This document shows, piece after piece, positions 34,573 to 46,870 of a stretch of DNA of 64,000 bases (position 1 is the first letter of the stretch; each line of letters starts with the position of its first letter). The notes under the pieces were generated by a model. It worked only from the letters and a program-made list of their open reading frames with translations, made no database searches and had not been told where the DNA came from. The DNA comes from Diospyros lotus (taxonomy: Eukaryota > Streptophyta > Magnoliopsida > Ericales > Ebenaceae), in contig NC_068351.1 in assembly GCF_014633365.1 (NCBI RefSeq), positions 12,344,907 to 12,408,906 on the forward strand. Direction: 5' to 3'. The position numbers and the translations under genes are program-made.

Positions 34573-34588
34573 ATCTCCTCCTTTTTGA
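34573..34588 (-). promoter_or_regulatory. Polypurine tract of the gag-only copia element
   Basis: Element-sense TCAAAAAGGAGGAGAT directly before the 3' LTR start TGTTGAGCC. Confidence 0.8.
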
Positions 34589-36274
34589 TGATAACAAAAA
34601 TATTATAATTTTATGAAAACATTTTTGCAAAACAACTCCCCCTATATTTTGTACTAATAGATACCAATAAAACAAAAACCACAAAGATTGTTTTTGAAAA
34701 ACATGAACCAAGGTTTTACAATGAAAAACCATTTGGAAGGACTCTCTCCCTTACAACTTACCTCCCCTTTAGACATACCTCCCCCTCATTACATACTTCT
34801 CCCCCTTTTTTGAAATCATCAAAAAGAGAAAAGAGTTAGTATAGAGAGAAATATAGGGAAAATAATAAAGCAATAAAGCACAAGGGATCAGAGCATTGCA
34901 GAGTATAACAAATAAGTAGGAAATAGTAGCCAAGCAATCCAAACATATACACTAGCCAAGAGATAAATAAGATATCAATTAAAACAAGTGGTCAGAGAAA
35001 ATTTTTGTATGCCTTTGATTTGAAAAAAGAAAATGATACCAATTTAAAGTTGATACCAATTGAAGCATTAAGACCAAATGATTGAAATGATGCCAAACTT
35101 TTTTTTTTAAAAAATGATATAAGCATTTTGAGAATAATTTTTGGATGATGATACCAATTGTTGCATAAAAGAAATATCCTCTTGTTGGAGAACAATGAAA
35201 CAAAATGATATCAATTTATACCAATTGATAAAACAATAATGCACTAGGATACCAAATGACTTTAAGCAACATATTTAGGCATACTTATATTTAAAACATG
35301 ATAGGAGATGAAAATTTGATCAAATAAACTCATTTTCTCCCGAAGACTTCAGGATAGTTGACTTCCAAAAACGAACAGTCAACTACCAAATGAAAGTCGA
35401 CTGTGAAACTTACACAGTCGACTGCAACAATGTAGTCCTGAAAGAATCTTCCTCCTTTTGAAACATAGACCAAAAACAATTAACATAACATATACCAATA
35501 TATTCTACAAGGCTTAAAACACACATAAATGAAACATTTAAGCACATAGAACACACAACACATTTAGACCCTTTCAAAAATAATTCTTTTAGAAAATAGG
35601 GACTAAAATGACTAAAACCTCATTTTTCTTCCAAATGACTAATTTTTCTTGCATTGAATGACTCCAAAAATATATCTATCACAATAGGTCATGCAAGTTG
35701 GATCAACAATGGAAATGAGGGTTGTCTTACAAAATCCCAAAGAATTTCAAACATTTAAACATCATGGGATAAAACCTAAGCTAGAGCATAAAAATTTCAT
35801 TAAGCCCAAATCTTTTATATGCCACAAGATGATTTTTTTTTTTTCCACATTTTAATGCATTTGACAAACTTAGATTTCAAGCCATATTAATTTTAGAATT
35901 TAGGAATGAGATGATTACCCAAAAACCAAACCTCTCATATTCTCATTTATTCCATAGGCTTTCCATCCTATTTTTGAGAGTGAGGTCTAAACCATAGAAC
36001 TCCTCACCTCTCTTGTGCCATGAGTCTCCACTAAAACAAATACAACATGTTTCCCATGTGGATCTCATGCACATTGGCACACATAAAGCTAAGTCTTAGC
36101 CTTGGGCACCCATCTAAACATGGGACCTTTGGCTTTTGGCTCTTGCATGCCCTTTGCCTTTGTGTTGGACCCTTTAGGAGGATCCAAGGCTCTCATTTGT
36201 TAAACTACCCCTTTTGGCACCCAAATTTTGATTTCATTTCTCTTAGGGGGTTGGGGAGTCCATCTATATGGTTT
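34589..36274. other. Non-coding interior where pol would be expected
   Basis: 1.7 kb with no pol remnant. It contains repeated CTCCCCC PPT-like strings (34740-34810), four or five GATACCAATT motifs between 35035 and 35260 that copy the primer-site/LTR junction, and GTCGACT motifs at 35350-35425 like those in the LTR. Confidence 0.6.
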
Positions 36275-37696
36275 TCAAGATTTCTTTTGATATTTTGGCT
36301 TTGGCTTTGACTTTGGGGGATTAGAATTCTTTTTTACAATTAGGCTTGCCAAAGACTTCTCTATTGCACCATTTTCTAAAGTGAGATTGGAGTTTTGAGC
36401 TTTTAAAACCAATACTTCTTTCTCCAATATGGGGAATTTTTCAAACATTTTATCATCTATCTTTGCTTCATTTTTCTTTTTAAGCTTTTCTTCTAAAGAC
36501 TCATTTTCTTCTTTGAATTCCACAATCTTTTCTTTTAAGATTTCTATTTCATTTTTCAAAGACTCATTCTCTTCTTCAAGATCTTCTTTTTTCTTAGCAA
36601 AATATTTATTTGCATTCTTAAATTCCTTCTTAAGAGACTTAAATTTAGCAAATAATTCTTTAAATGCCTCTTGGAGTTCATCAACTCCTACATTCTCTTC
36701 TTCTTCATCCTCAAAGGCCATGAAACACACTTATGCCTCTTCTTTTTCGGATTGGGAAGATTCACTTGCATCCCATGCATTGAAAGCATGCCTTTTTGGA
36801 TATTTTGAATGTTTCTTCTTCTTCTTATATTTCTTTTCTTTCTCTACTTTTGGACACTCATTTTTATAATGCCCAACTTCTTGAAAATTGTAGCAAATAA
36901 GAAGCGATTTCTTGCTATCCTTTCCTTGCTTTTTCATTAAGCTCTTTAAAGTCTTTTCTAGGAGAATTACATCTTCATCATTTTCACTAGAAGACTCACT
37001 TTCACTACTAGTTGAAAATTTAGTTTTTAAAGCTATATTCTTTATCTTCTTTATGGGTTGTTTCATTTGATTAAGAACTAACTCATGGGTTAAGAGATTC
37101 CCAATGAGCTCTTCCATTTTCAAGACTCCAAGATCTTTGGCTTGAGTGATAGCGGTAACCATAGGTTGCCAATCTATGCTAAGTGACCTAAGTATTTTCT
37201 TTACTTGATCACTTTTGGGGATAACCTTGCCAAGCATCTTTAGAGAGTTAACCAATTTTTGAAATCTAGCATTCATATCACTAATGGTCTCATTGGCTAA
37301 CAATTTGAACCCTTCATATTGGGACATCAAAAGATTTATCCTAGTATCCTTAATTTGATCGATCCCTTCATACATAACTTCTAATTTTTTCCATATTTCA
37401 TGAGATGTGGAGCATGAAGAGATTTATTCATACTCACTAGGCAATATAGAACAAAATAATATATATTTGACCCTATGGTCCATTTCAAGATTATTTATAT
37501 CTTCTTCACTCCAATCTTTTTCTTCTTCCTTAGATAATGTAAAACCATCCCTAACAAGTTTCCACAATAGATAACTAATTGAAAAAATGTAGAATTCCAT
37601 CCTCATTTTCCAATAGCTATAATTAGTTCCATCAAAAAATAGGGGACGGGAAAGAGAAGTTCCCTCAACAATACCATTAGATACATATGAGCCCAT
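36275..37696 (-). pseudogene. Copia Gag, broken by two in-frame stops
   Basis: One reading frame of about 470 codons with stops at about 37424 and 36731. N-terminal part: MGSYVSNGIVEGTSLSRP then FDGTNYSYWKMRMEFYI, the start of copia gag. Middle: a UBN2-type capsid core (ISDMNARFQKLVNSLKMLG) and a zinc knuckle CYNFQEVGHYKNEC in which the second Cys is Phe. C-terminal part: acidic, then a long Glu/Lys-rich coiled coil (about 36670-36380), as found in Sirevirus Gag. The knuckle mutation and stops make it non-functional here. Confidence 0.88.
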
Positions 37697-37750
37697 TTTA
37701 AGATCTTATTCTAAGATTTGAGATTGATGATCACAAATATTGTAGGACCC

Positions 37751-37762
37751 GCTCTGATACCA
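37751..37762 (-). other. Primer binding site, initiator tRNA-Met
   Basis: Element-sense TGGTATCAGAGC, two bases inside the 5' LTR, the standard plant copia primer site. Confidence 0.9.
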
Positions 37763-37764
37763 AT

Positions 37765-39321
37765 TGTTGGTCCCTTGACACACACAATGGCCACTCAAGA
37801 GAGGGTGAATTGAGTGATTAAAAACTTATTGAATTTATTCTTTTCTTTTTAAAACTCTTGAGATTTTGTTATACACAAAATACACTTGTTATAAATATAT
37901 ATGTTGTTTGAAAATGATAGCAATATAAATACACAAACAACCACAATATAAACACAAGATATATAATGGTTCGGTGTATCCAACACCTACTCCACTCTCT
38001 CAAGGTCAAACCGACACTTGAGGTTCCACTAAAACCACCACTAGATTTCCACACAAGAACACCTAACAAACTTATACACCTCGAGGTTTCCCCTTAGCTC
38101 ACCCCGGAAACCAATACAACACAATAATACACCTAGATTACTTGGATTTTAGGATGGCACTCACAATCCACAATCTAATACAAATAGATCAATCCTATGT
38201 CCAACACACTTGGACTACAATGGATATCAATACAAGAACAATATACAAGGCAAAATGAAATGATACAAGTTACCAATAAGAAAAAAACTTCTTCTTTGCC
38301 TTGAGGCTCCAATGGATAGATCTTTGAAGCTCCTTGGGCCTTAGATTGCTTTGATTGAGTGCTTGAGAGCTTGGGTGTACTTTAGGAAGATAGGAAGTGG
38401 TAGAGCATTAGCCTCCTTCAGATTTCTCCTCTTGATATTTATATTGAGGCTCCCAAAACGACCTGTAACGGCTCCAAAAATTTGACCGTTGGAGTCTGGC
38501 AGTCGACTACTCTAACTGACAGTCGACTCTCGCTCAACCCACAGTCGACTTTCTCACAGACAGTCGACTCTCATTGGCCTACAGTCGACTCGACAGTTGA
38601 CTAGCCAAAACCCACTCTCGGCTACCTCGACTCTACATAAACAATGCTCGGCTATATTGACTGATGCACATCCACAATCAACTACCATTTTGACTTACAG
38701 TCGACTATCCCTCGCCGGGAGTCGACTCTCAGTCCAGATTTCAAAAAAATAAGATTTGCTTTGATAATACAATACATAGCATAAATTCATTACAAGATAT
38801 TTACATTTCTTTAGTTTAAGTAAATGTCCACATTTTCTTTTATTTTTATTTTACCTTCCATTTACTTTAATACATAAATGTAAATAACAAAGTACCCCCC
38901 ATTTGGATTTAATAAAAATATCTAAAAAATCAAAATCCAAATAGATAAAAAAGTAGATTTTAGGTTTTAGAACAAATTTCAGTTTTGACGATTTTAGCAC
39001 TTCCAAAATGCATACTTTCCATTACTTGAAAAATTCACTAAAAATCATTTTCACAATAATGAATACTAGCTATGAAAATGCCGGGAGTTAGTTTTCCAAA
39101 AGGAAAATCTTTTCTTATATGTTCCCTTATAGTGCTAATATTCTACTTAGAATCAAATAGCATTTTTTGATTCATTTTGATACACAAAATATTTCATAAT
39201 ACTTAACAAGTATCAAAAATCCATTAGGGATTTTAAATATACTAAAAATAGTTTTACTAAAATTATGTTTTGTTAAACATCAAAATACACAATAGGTTGA
39301 TTGGAGCAACTTGGCTCAACA
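37765..39321 (-). repeat. 5' LTR of the gag-only copia element
   Basis: Matches 33014-34572. TATA box (minus) at 38436-38443. The GTCGACT motif array is at 38500-38732, with sites better preserved here than in the 3' LTR. Confidence 0.9.
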
Positions 39322-39390
39322 TTATACATAATACATAATTAAATGAGAAAAAAGTTCAAGTTAATAGTATTTTCTCAAGGTTCTAACAAA

Positions 39391-41523
39391 TCTTTATATA
39401 TATAAAAGTATGATAGTTTGAAAAAAAAAATTCCTCCATAATTTGCATTTAGTATTTATTGCATTAATAATTTAAATTTTTCAATTGCTTTAAAATAGTA
39501 AGTACTAATTACTTTAAAATTAATAATGAATTTTAAATACATGAGTTTTTCAATTCTAATCACGATTTTTCAATACATTATTATATAAATATTAAATATT
39601 TAATTAATCTGACAATCAATCAAGAATAAATACTACTTATGAGAAATATGAATAGACACTTAAAGCATTGATTAAGTCACATAAAATTGTCCATTAAATA
39701 AAATCTTATATTTATATAATATAATAATATATAATATCTTTATATCTTTATATATATAAAAGTATGATAGTTTGAAAAAAAACATTTCTCCAAAACTTGC
39801 ATTAATAATTTGTATTTAGTAATTTACATTAATAATTTAAATTTTTCTATTGCTTTGAAATAATAATTACTATTATTGTAAAATTAATAATGGATTTTAA
39901 ATACATGAGTTTTTCAATGTTAATCATGGGTCTTCCAATACATTATTATGTGAATATTAAATATTTAATTAATCCATCAATCAATCAAAACTAAATAATA
40001 TTTATGAAAAATGCGAATAGACACTTAAAGTATTAATTAAGTCACAAAAAATTGTCCATCAAATAAAATATTATCTTTATATATATAAAAGTATGATAGT
40101 TTGAAAAAAAGAAATTTCCTCCAAAACTTATATTAATAATTTGCATTTAGTACTTATTGCATTAATAATTTAAATTTTTTAATTACTTTGAAATGATAAG
40201 TCCTAATTACTGTAAAATTAATAAAGAATTTTAAATACATGAGTTTTTCAATTCTAATCACGAGTTTTTCAATAGATTATTATGTAAATACTAAATATTT
40301 AATTAATCCGTCAATCAATCCAAAATAAATATTATTTATGAGGAATATGAATAGACACTTAAAATATTAATTAAATCACAGAAAATTGTCTATTAAATAA
40401 AATCTTATCTTTATATAATATAATAATATATAATATATAATATATTATATTAAAGTAGAATAGTTTGCAAATTTTTTTCCCTCCAAAAATCTACCAAGTT
40501 GTGTTTGCCTCTAAAATTTGTATTAAATTTGCATGAATTTTTTGAGAAATATTAATAGACAACTTGAACTATTAATTAAGTCATAGAAAATTATATATTT
40601 ATTTAAAATCTTATATTTATATCTTTATTCTATATATATATATATAATATTAAAATAAGATAGTCAAGCAAAGTATTTTGCTAAGTATCAATCAATGGTG
40701 AATTTTTTCTCTCAAAAATTTACATTAAATCAAAGATAGTGTTTAATTAATTATTAATTTTACTTTAATAAATTATATTATAATCTTGAAAATACAATAT
40801 CTTAACAAATTCATAAAAAATATATTTAAGGTTGTCAATTGCTTAGGTTTTTCAATGCTAATTAATATTTAAGGTATCACATTTTTAAGACTATGGAAAA
40901 AAATAAAATTCATATTTTCAAAGTTTTGTTATTATTGAAAAACTTATTTTTACTCATATTTAAGAATTTTAATTTATATTTATAATATAATAAATAGAAA
41001 ATAACGAACGTCTTTGAGTGGATATATTAAAAAATTTATAATATTTATTTATAAATAAATATAATATAATAAATAAAAAAATTTATAAGTATTTTGTCAA
41101 GTGATTTACTTAATGTATTAATAATTCTTTAACACATTGAATAGCGGTACATTGAATTAAGATTGTTCTCCATTAACATATTGAATAGCGAATAATTAAT
41201 TAAACTTAAATTTTGATAAAAGATTAAGTATTTAAAAAATGAAAAATACTATTGGTACACCTTTGTGTGTATCTTGGGCTACATAAAGGTATACCAATGA
41301 CAAAAAAGTCCCTCATGAGGCGCATAGAAGCGTGTGAGGCGAGGAATATTTTGGTCATAATACCCCATTATGTAGTCCAAGATGTACAAAAATGATGTAA
41401 ATCTAGCATAATTCTAAAAAAAAAAACTACTATAATTATAAACTATGTTTGAATTATTTAAAATAATGAGTTTAATTTTTTATTTTTAAATTAAATTCTC
41501 CCATGTATCGGATTTACCACTAG
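39391..41523 (+). mobile_element. Non-autonomous Helitron with tandemly repeated 5' ends
   Basis: Starts TCTTTATATATATAAAAG and ends CCACTAG, inserted between A and T without target duplication. Copy 2 (51880-51890, AACAAATACATTATAAAT) is the empty site. The 5' terminal unit recurs as an array of about 330-355-bp repeats starting near 39391, 39745, 40074, 40408 (degenerate) and 40618. No Rep/helicase is encoded. A stable 3' hairpin before CTAG is not obvious. A small palindromic element (about 41245-41414) lies near the 3' end. Confidence 0.78.
41245..41414. mobile_element. Palindromic MITE inside the Helitron
   Basis: ATTGGTACACC with ATCTTGGGCTACATAA is mirrored by TTATGTAGTCCAAGATGTAC. 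A second member of the same family is at 55405-55581, sharing the CCTCAT..GCGCATAGA core. Confidence 0.75.
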
Positions 41524-41719
41524 TATATTATAAATATAACTAAAAATCAAAAACAAATTGAAATACAAATAAATCTGTTCTTCATATATAAAAGTGTTCC
41601 TCCCAAGGTCATAAATTCTAATAACAGCTACTCACCCTACCATCCATGATTAAAAAACCAACAATAAGACTCATCGTTAATCATATATTAGAACAAAATA
41701 GTTAAATAATCAAAGAGGA

Positions 41720-42621
41720 ACAAATTCATACACCACTTGTTAACCATTATATATGATCAACCACAATTTCATCCTCTATAGTTTTTTTCATATTGAAAGG
41801 TTGAAGTTGATGACACTTCTTCTCCAACATTTAGGTTCTGAATACCAACCAACACGTCTATAATTACAATAAAATCAAATAAAAAATTTATAAATTTAAA
41901 TAAAATTAATAATATTATATTAATAAACTATGAGTTTAAGTAAATAAATCATACCCGATTCCTATATTTTGACATCTTCAATAATGTTATCTTCATTTTC
42001 TTGTTTAATTGGTGTGGAGGGCAACTGACTTTGTGTACATACAAGTGACCCCACCATTGTTGGAGTGAAAGAACTCCAGAATGGATCAATAATTCTTTCC
42101 CTCGTGCTAAACGAAGACTGTAAAATTACTATGAATGCTGATATATAACTAAAACATCACGAGTTATTTTAGCTACTACTTTGAACCTTGAGGAATTTTT
42201 CTACCAACCCAATACATTCAAGTCTTCATCATCATCAATACACTCTTCAGCTAAATATCTTTCAATTCAAATTTATTACCCACAAATTCTTTAGTCTTCA
42301 TATGTTGTCGAAACTTGTTGAGACGTAAAGATCTTGCATCCTTCTTGTTATCCCTCCCATGGTGGTAGTAGATGATTGTTCCACTTCTTAATGACATGCA
42401 AACACAGCAGTTTGATTGTGTAAGAGGCACATAGCCTATGCAGAAAATCCCTCACGCTTCCAGACACTTTAGATGCCATTTGACTGCCATATATATCATC
42501 AAAACTCCATGAAAGGTCAAGTCATCTTATGCCAGGGTCGAGAACCACAACAACAAATAGAAAATGATTAATTCCTTGTGCAAAATAGGGTTTTCATCTT
42601 CAACCAACCCATATAATTCTT
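41720..42621 (-). pseudogene. hAT transposase relic, C-terminal part (copy 1)
   Basis: Minus-strand reading with shifts gives hAT C-terminal pieces: SFDDIYGSQMASKVSGSVRD near 42440-42510 and the hATC dimerisation-like SLQQWWGHL region near 42050. Its upstream half lies beyond the MULE at 46156-46870. It matches copy 2 at 52080-53060. Confidence 0.7.
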
Positions 42622-43049
42622 GAGTTTTACTATTTTGTCTGAGAGCCCCACATAGAGGCTTATCGAGAAGGGCTAAAAAAAATAAAAATGCCTTTCACCC
42701 AAATGCAAATTTACCCTCTTTCCTGAAACCTCTCATCTCATCGCTTCCCTTCCCATGGTCAACGCCTCCAGCAAGCTCCAGCATCTACTGTTTCCTTCCT
42801 TGTGACGCCTCATTTCTCACCACCTCATCTAGTCTCCTATCGACCACTGCTGCATTCTCCTTATCTGCTACAATGGCAGTCGATGCGAGGCGATGAGAGA
42901 AAGGTGACAAAGCGACAACGGGTGTTAGAGGCAACGACCATGGGAAGGGGAGAGAGGAGATGGGAGATTGCAGGAAAAGAGGTAAATTTGCATTAAAGTG
43001 AGGGATATTTTTATCTTTTTAACCTTTCTCAATAAACTTATCTGAGACT

Positions 43050-43598
43050 CACTACAAGAAAAAGGGGTATTGTCGGCAAACTTTTCCTGGTGGTTTAAAC
43101 AACCATCGGGAAAACACCATAATCCCTGGCGGTTTAGAAACCGCCGGTGATGTTGAAACATTACCAGCGGTTTTAAAAAATCATTGGTAATTTTGACCCA
43201 TTACTGGCGGTTTATAAAACCGCCGGTAATGTTGGCCCATCCCCGGCGGTTTTAAAACTGCCAGGGATATATGATTTATATACCCCCGCGCTCCCCCGCC
43301 CCCGCCCAAATTAATCTTCCCCTCACCCCCTTCTCTTCCAAAATCTCTCCCTGTAAACCCTAACCATCTCTCGCTCGCTCTCGCTGCTGATTCGCTGCCT
43401 TCCTCACCATCACTCACTCTCAATCTCTCTCGGCCTCGCTCGCGCACTCTCAGTCACTCTCACCATCGCTCACGCTCATGAACCTTTTTCTATTTCCGGA
43501 AGATTCTACGAAACGATAAGATCGTTCCTACGAAACAAGGCCGGGGTCTATTCTCCAATTGGCCATCCGGATTCCAGAAAGGTGCGATTTCTCTCTCT

Positions 43599-43633
<35 letters not shown>

Positions 43634-46130
43634 CAATGGCTATTCTGCTCTTTGGATATGCCGTGGTATTCTGTTTATCAGTTTAAATCAATGCATTTTG
43701 AACAATTGCTTGCAAGTTTTGCTTTTACATTATTGTTCGACAATCATCGTTTCAATTAATTACGATTTCAATGGATATAAGAGCGGTATTCAAAACAAAC
43801 TGTGAACTTTTCAGAATTGGTGGCTGTTTATGAGCTGAATTATTTTTTATTTTTGTTGTGATACTTAAGAATGGAGCTCGCTAGACTTCTGATGGTTAGA
43901 AATTAGGTGTTTACTTCGCTGAAACGTAAACTTCATAAATCAATTGATATTAGAGCATATCCATAGTATTGATTGAGTTAATTTTCTCAAATTCTCAATG
44001 TCAAAACTTTTCTTGTTGATGTCAAAGGATTGTATATTAATAGTTTTGACCAACAGTTGAGTTGGAATCATGGGAAAAAAACATACCATTTGGCCAATGG
44101 GTATTTATAATTATTATTGTTATTATTTCTCAGAAGGTTGTGTCTTATTATATATTTAGATTCATGAATGGTAAATAGACTGAATGCAGAGAAAGTTGTA
44201 AATTTTGAAAGTTTGCATGCACCCATAAAAGGAAGCAGTAGGGTCTAACCACAGATGTGACAACAGGAAGATGGGCCTTTGTGATAGTAGTTTCTCAGTG
44301 GAGGTGGTAGGGTAGAAGGAACAGTAACAGCTTGAGTGAAACAAAAAGAACAGATGAAGGTGGTGGAATGACAAGGATTCAGTATCAAACATAGCAAAGG
44401 CACTGGTGTTGAATCATAACAAAACTATAGTAGCATTAACACAAAGGAATTGAGAGTAACAACAAATTAGAAACAAATTACAACTACAGTAATTAGCACA
44501 CTGGTGCTTTGTTGCAATGTTGTTAATCTGTGATGATACTTGTCACAGATTATCAAATCCTAATTTTCATATAATTAACTGTGGCAATGGCCACAACCAG
44601 GTATTCATTAGGTTCTATTTATTTATTTATTCTCTAAAGTTGATTGTGCAATGCTCCATAGACATAAACCATTCAACACACAGGTTTGCTTAACTTGCTT
44701 TGGCGATGATGGGAGATCAATAGTTATAATTATTTTAGAAGTTTCGTGAGTCTAGTTGTGTAGGTATTTTAGTTATTTCACGAACTTCAAAGAAGTAGGT
44801 ATTTTTAAGTTCTCTTCTTGCATTAATTTGAACTCCAAGTTTAGTTCAGATTAGGTTTATCTGTTTTCAACTTTAATTTAAGATTCGTAATTTGGTAGAA
44901 TTTTGTGAGTCTATAAATATGTCCCAAGTAAGTATTATTCAAATCCGGTATGTTAATTACTGAATGCAAATTAATGGAGAATTGCCACTGATTTCTCTCT
45001 CCCCTAATTTTTCCCTTTTCTTCTTCTCTGCCAAACATCTCTACTCTACTCTCTATGTTGCCGTAATTGACATTGAGCATACATCATCAATGACTCCACC
45101 TTTGCTCCTTTTTGCTTGCTCTCCCACTCTTGTCCTCTTTTTAGCCCACAAAATGCTTTGATATATTCTTTAGTCTTTGATAATCTTCTTCATTGCTCTT
45201 CTCAACCTTTCAGGTTTCCAAATGCACCTGGTGCATTGCTTTACCCTATTTATGGCCAAGGGGAACTGCCTTAGGCATTTTGCCATCGTGCTGCAGTCAA
45301 GGGTTGTATATATGTAAGTTCTGTCTGGTATGGCTTCAATTGCATTTGCTTGGTGGCATCTATCGCTATGCATTCTCATTGCACCCTTTTCTTGATCAGT
45401 CTCGATATATATCTTATTCAAGAATGGCTTGAACGTGGCCCCAACGTATATAATTTTATTTCGCAACTTTATTTTCTGCCTTAATTTTTTCACTTTCTTG
45501 TTTTCCATTTCCATCTTTCAATGTTTTAACATTTGTGATGCTACATATTCAATGGATAGAAGCCCCAGATTAATTATCAGAAATTGGTGCACTCATTATC
45601 AATAGCATCTTCTTGGCTTCATACTGTTTTTGTTGAACCATTTTCTTCTTCTCTCTAACCTTGTTTGGAAATGCACAAGCAAGCTAGGGAAAGCTATATC
45701 ATATTCTGTATAAGTAGGGTATGGAATGTCATGTTTCAGGCAACTATATCTTGAATCATATCCTGCAAGCATTGCATAAAACGAAAATAAGTTCTAACAA
45801 ATTCTTCCTTTCCCGACAGTTAAGGAAGAATAAAATAAATATATTTTGCTGGCGATTTAAAATCGCCGGCAAAGGAAGAATTTTTTCGGTGAATAAAATA
45901 AATATATTTTGCCGGCGATTTAAAATCGCCGGCAAAGAAAGAATTTTTCAGGCGGTTTTCATAAACCATCGGTAAATAATTTTTTCCGATGGTTTTTGAC
46001 CGTCGAAAATTTTTTCCGACAGAGATATTTTCGGCGATTATAATTATCGCCGGTAAAACTTTTATTGGCGATTTTTCAACTTTTTCCGGCGATTTTTTGA
46101 CCGTCGGAAAAAGTTAAAACTCTTGTAATG
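43050..46130. mobile_element. CACTA (En/Spm) non-autonomous transposon
   Basis: Left end CACTACAAGAAAAAGGGGT, right end ACTCTTGTAATG. Target triplets ACT and ATT differ at one base. Subterminal repeats are typical: GGCGGTTT...AAACCGCC units at 43095-43260 and GGCGATTTAAAATCGCC units at 45850-46100. There is no transposase. The interior (about 43280-45560) looks like captured host gene sequence with a CT-rich 5' leader (43580-43635) and at least one exon of a Rab escort protein gene. Confidence 0.85.
45214..45313 (+). pseudogene. Captured Rab escort protein (REP/GDI family) exon
   Basis: Between an acceptor (CCTTTCAG) and a donor (GTAAGT) the plus strand reads FPNAPGALLYPIYGQGELP, stop, AFCHRAAVKGCIY, the conserved YPIYGQGELPQ-type core of Rab escort proteins, with a Gln codon changed to TAG. 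REP presents Rab GTPases for prenylation. Retained splice sites show capture from genomic DNA, not from mRNA. Neighbouring sequence is probably intron and leader of the same gene. The longer open frame at 45193-45432 is in the wrong frame. Confidence 0.78.
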
Positions 46131-46155
46131 ATTCTAGAACAAAATAGGATTAACC

Positions 46156-46870
46156 ATAATTCTTTGTGGATCAAAGCTAGTTCATGAAAGAAAGCATTTG
46201 AAGTGAATTGTGTTCAACCTGGCATTGTCCCAATCATCTAGTCTAGCTAGGTGGTTCACATCTCTTCACATTTTCCAAAATATATGATAGGTAATGATCA
46301 TCATCATCTTATAATTTTTCAAAAAAATTTTAAAATTTAATTAATAGCTGACTCTTAACATGTGGGAACATCCAAACAAACTAGAACATTTGTTGGCAAC
46401 TTCTCATGGTCCACACTCCTTTTAAATTTTTGCATCTTGATGGAGAGGACCTAACATACCTCACAGCATTATGAATACCAACAATTGAGTTATGAAGCTC
46501 CTTTCACATACAATTAGATTAAGAATGTGAGCACAGCATCTTCAATATAAACACAGTACTCTCCACCTAAGATATATAACCCCTTTCCAATTATTATTTT
46601 TCCTTTTCAAGTATTGAATTAGGACTCCATCATTGAAACTTGCATTATCTGCTGCAATGGTAATCACCTTCTCTATGCCCCAATCAAGCAAACAATTCTT
46701 TACAGCTTTTCCAATTGTATCACCTTTATGATTAGTAACTTGACAAAAATTTAAGATTCTTTTTTCATAATTACATTTACCACCGATAAAATGTGTAGTG
46801 ACACACATGTTGGTTAAGTTTTGGATACATATCTAAGTGTCTCTAAATCCCCTATTCTATACAAATCGAA
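46156..46870 (-). pseudogene. hAT transposase relic, central part
   Basis: Minus frame 46808-46542 reads a hAT catalytic segment: CVTTHFIGGKCNYEKRILNF, NHKGDTIGKAVKNCLLDWGI, KVITIAADNASFND, close to the RICESLEEPER/BED-finger hAT family. It is followed downstream by the part now at 42621-41720. The frame is closed on both sides. Confidence 0.82.

Larger units (their letters stand above)
33014..39321 (-). mobile_element. Gag-only Ty1/copia element (TR-GAG/Sirevirus-like), non-autonomous
   Basis: LTRs 37765-39321 (5') and 33014-34572 (3'), about 1.56 kb each, differing by a few percent. The exact duplication TTATA lies at 33009-33013 and 39322-39326, and copy 2 has the empty site at about 51815. 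The initiator tRNA-Met primer site is next to the 5' LTR, and the PPT AAAAAGGAGGAGAT is next to the 3' LTR. The 3.2-kb interior holds only a gag-related frame (37696-36275). There is no protease, integrase, RT or RNase H. Further CTCCCCC strings near 34740-34810 repeat the PPT, as in Sireviruses. The element must have depended on enzymes of another element. Confidence 0.92.
42622..46155. mobile_element. MULE (Mutator-like) containing a nested CACTA element
   Basis: Termini GAGTTTTACTATTTTG and CAAAATAGGATTAACC are inverted copies, flanked by the exact 9-bp duplication ATAATTCTT (42613-42621, 46156-46164). Copy 2 has a single ATAATTCTT at the same place. Long inverted arms fold: CTTATCGAGAAGGGCT... 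on the left matches the complement of 42960-43045. The MULE alone is about 450 bp, expanded by the CACTA at 43050-46130. The 42802-42996 open frame lies in the fold-back arm and is not a gene. Confidence 0.83.
28113..46420 (+). repeat. Segmental duplication, copy 1 (expanded by insertions)
   Basis: It matches copy 2 (48063-53278) in the same orientation through the blocks 28113-28390, 28390-28800, 28800-29731, 30961-31500, 32776-33013, 39322-39390, 41524-42621 and 46156-46420. Identity looks about 90 percent in the better blocks. Copy 1 contains five large insertions absent from copy 2. Removing them leaves about 3.8 kb, the same as copy 2 without its own two insertions. The duplication has no terminal structure of its own that I can see. 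Confidence 0.85.

Noticed and set aside
39391..40640. Regularly spaced repeats suggestive of a CRISPR-like array
   Set aside because: Units of 330-355 bp are repeated along their whole length in eukaryotic AT-rich DNA, fitting tandem Helitron ends; no short repeat/unique spacer structure.
45193..45432. 79-aa ORF in the CACTA interior
   Set aside because: It runs in the wrong frame across the Rab escort protein exon, whose true frame has a stop.
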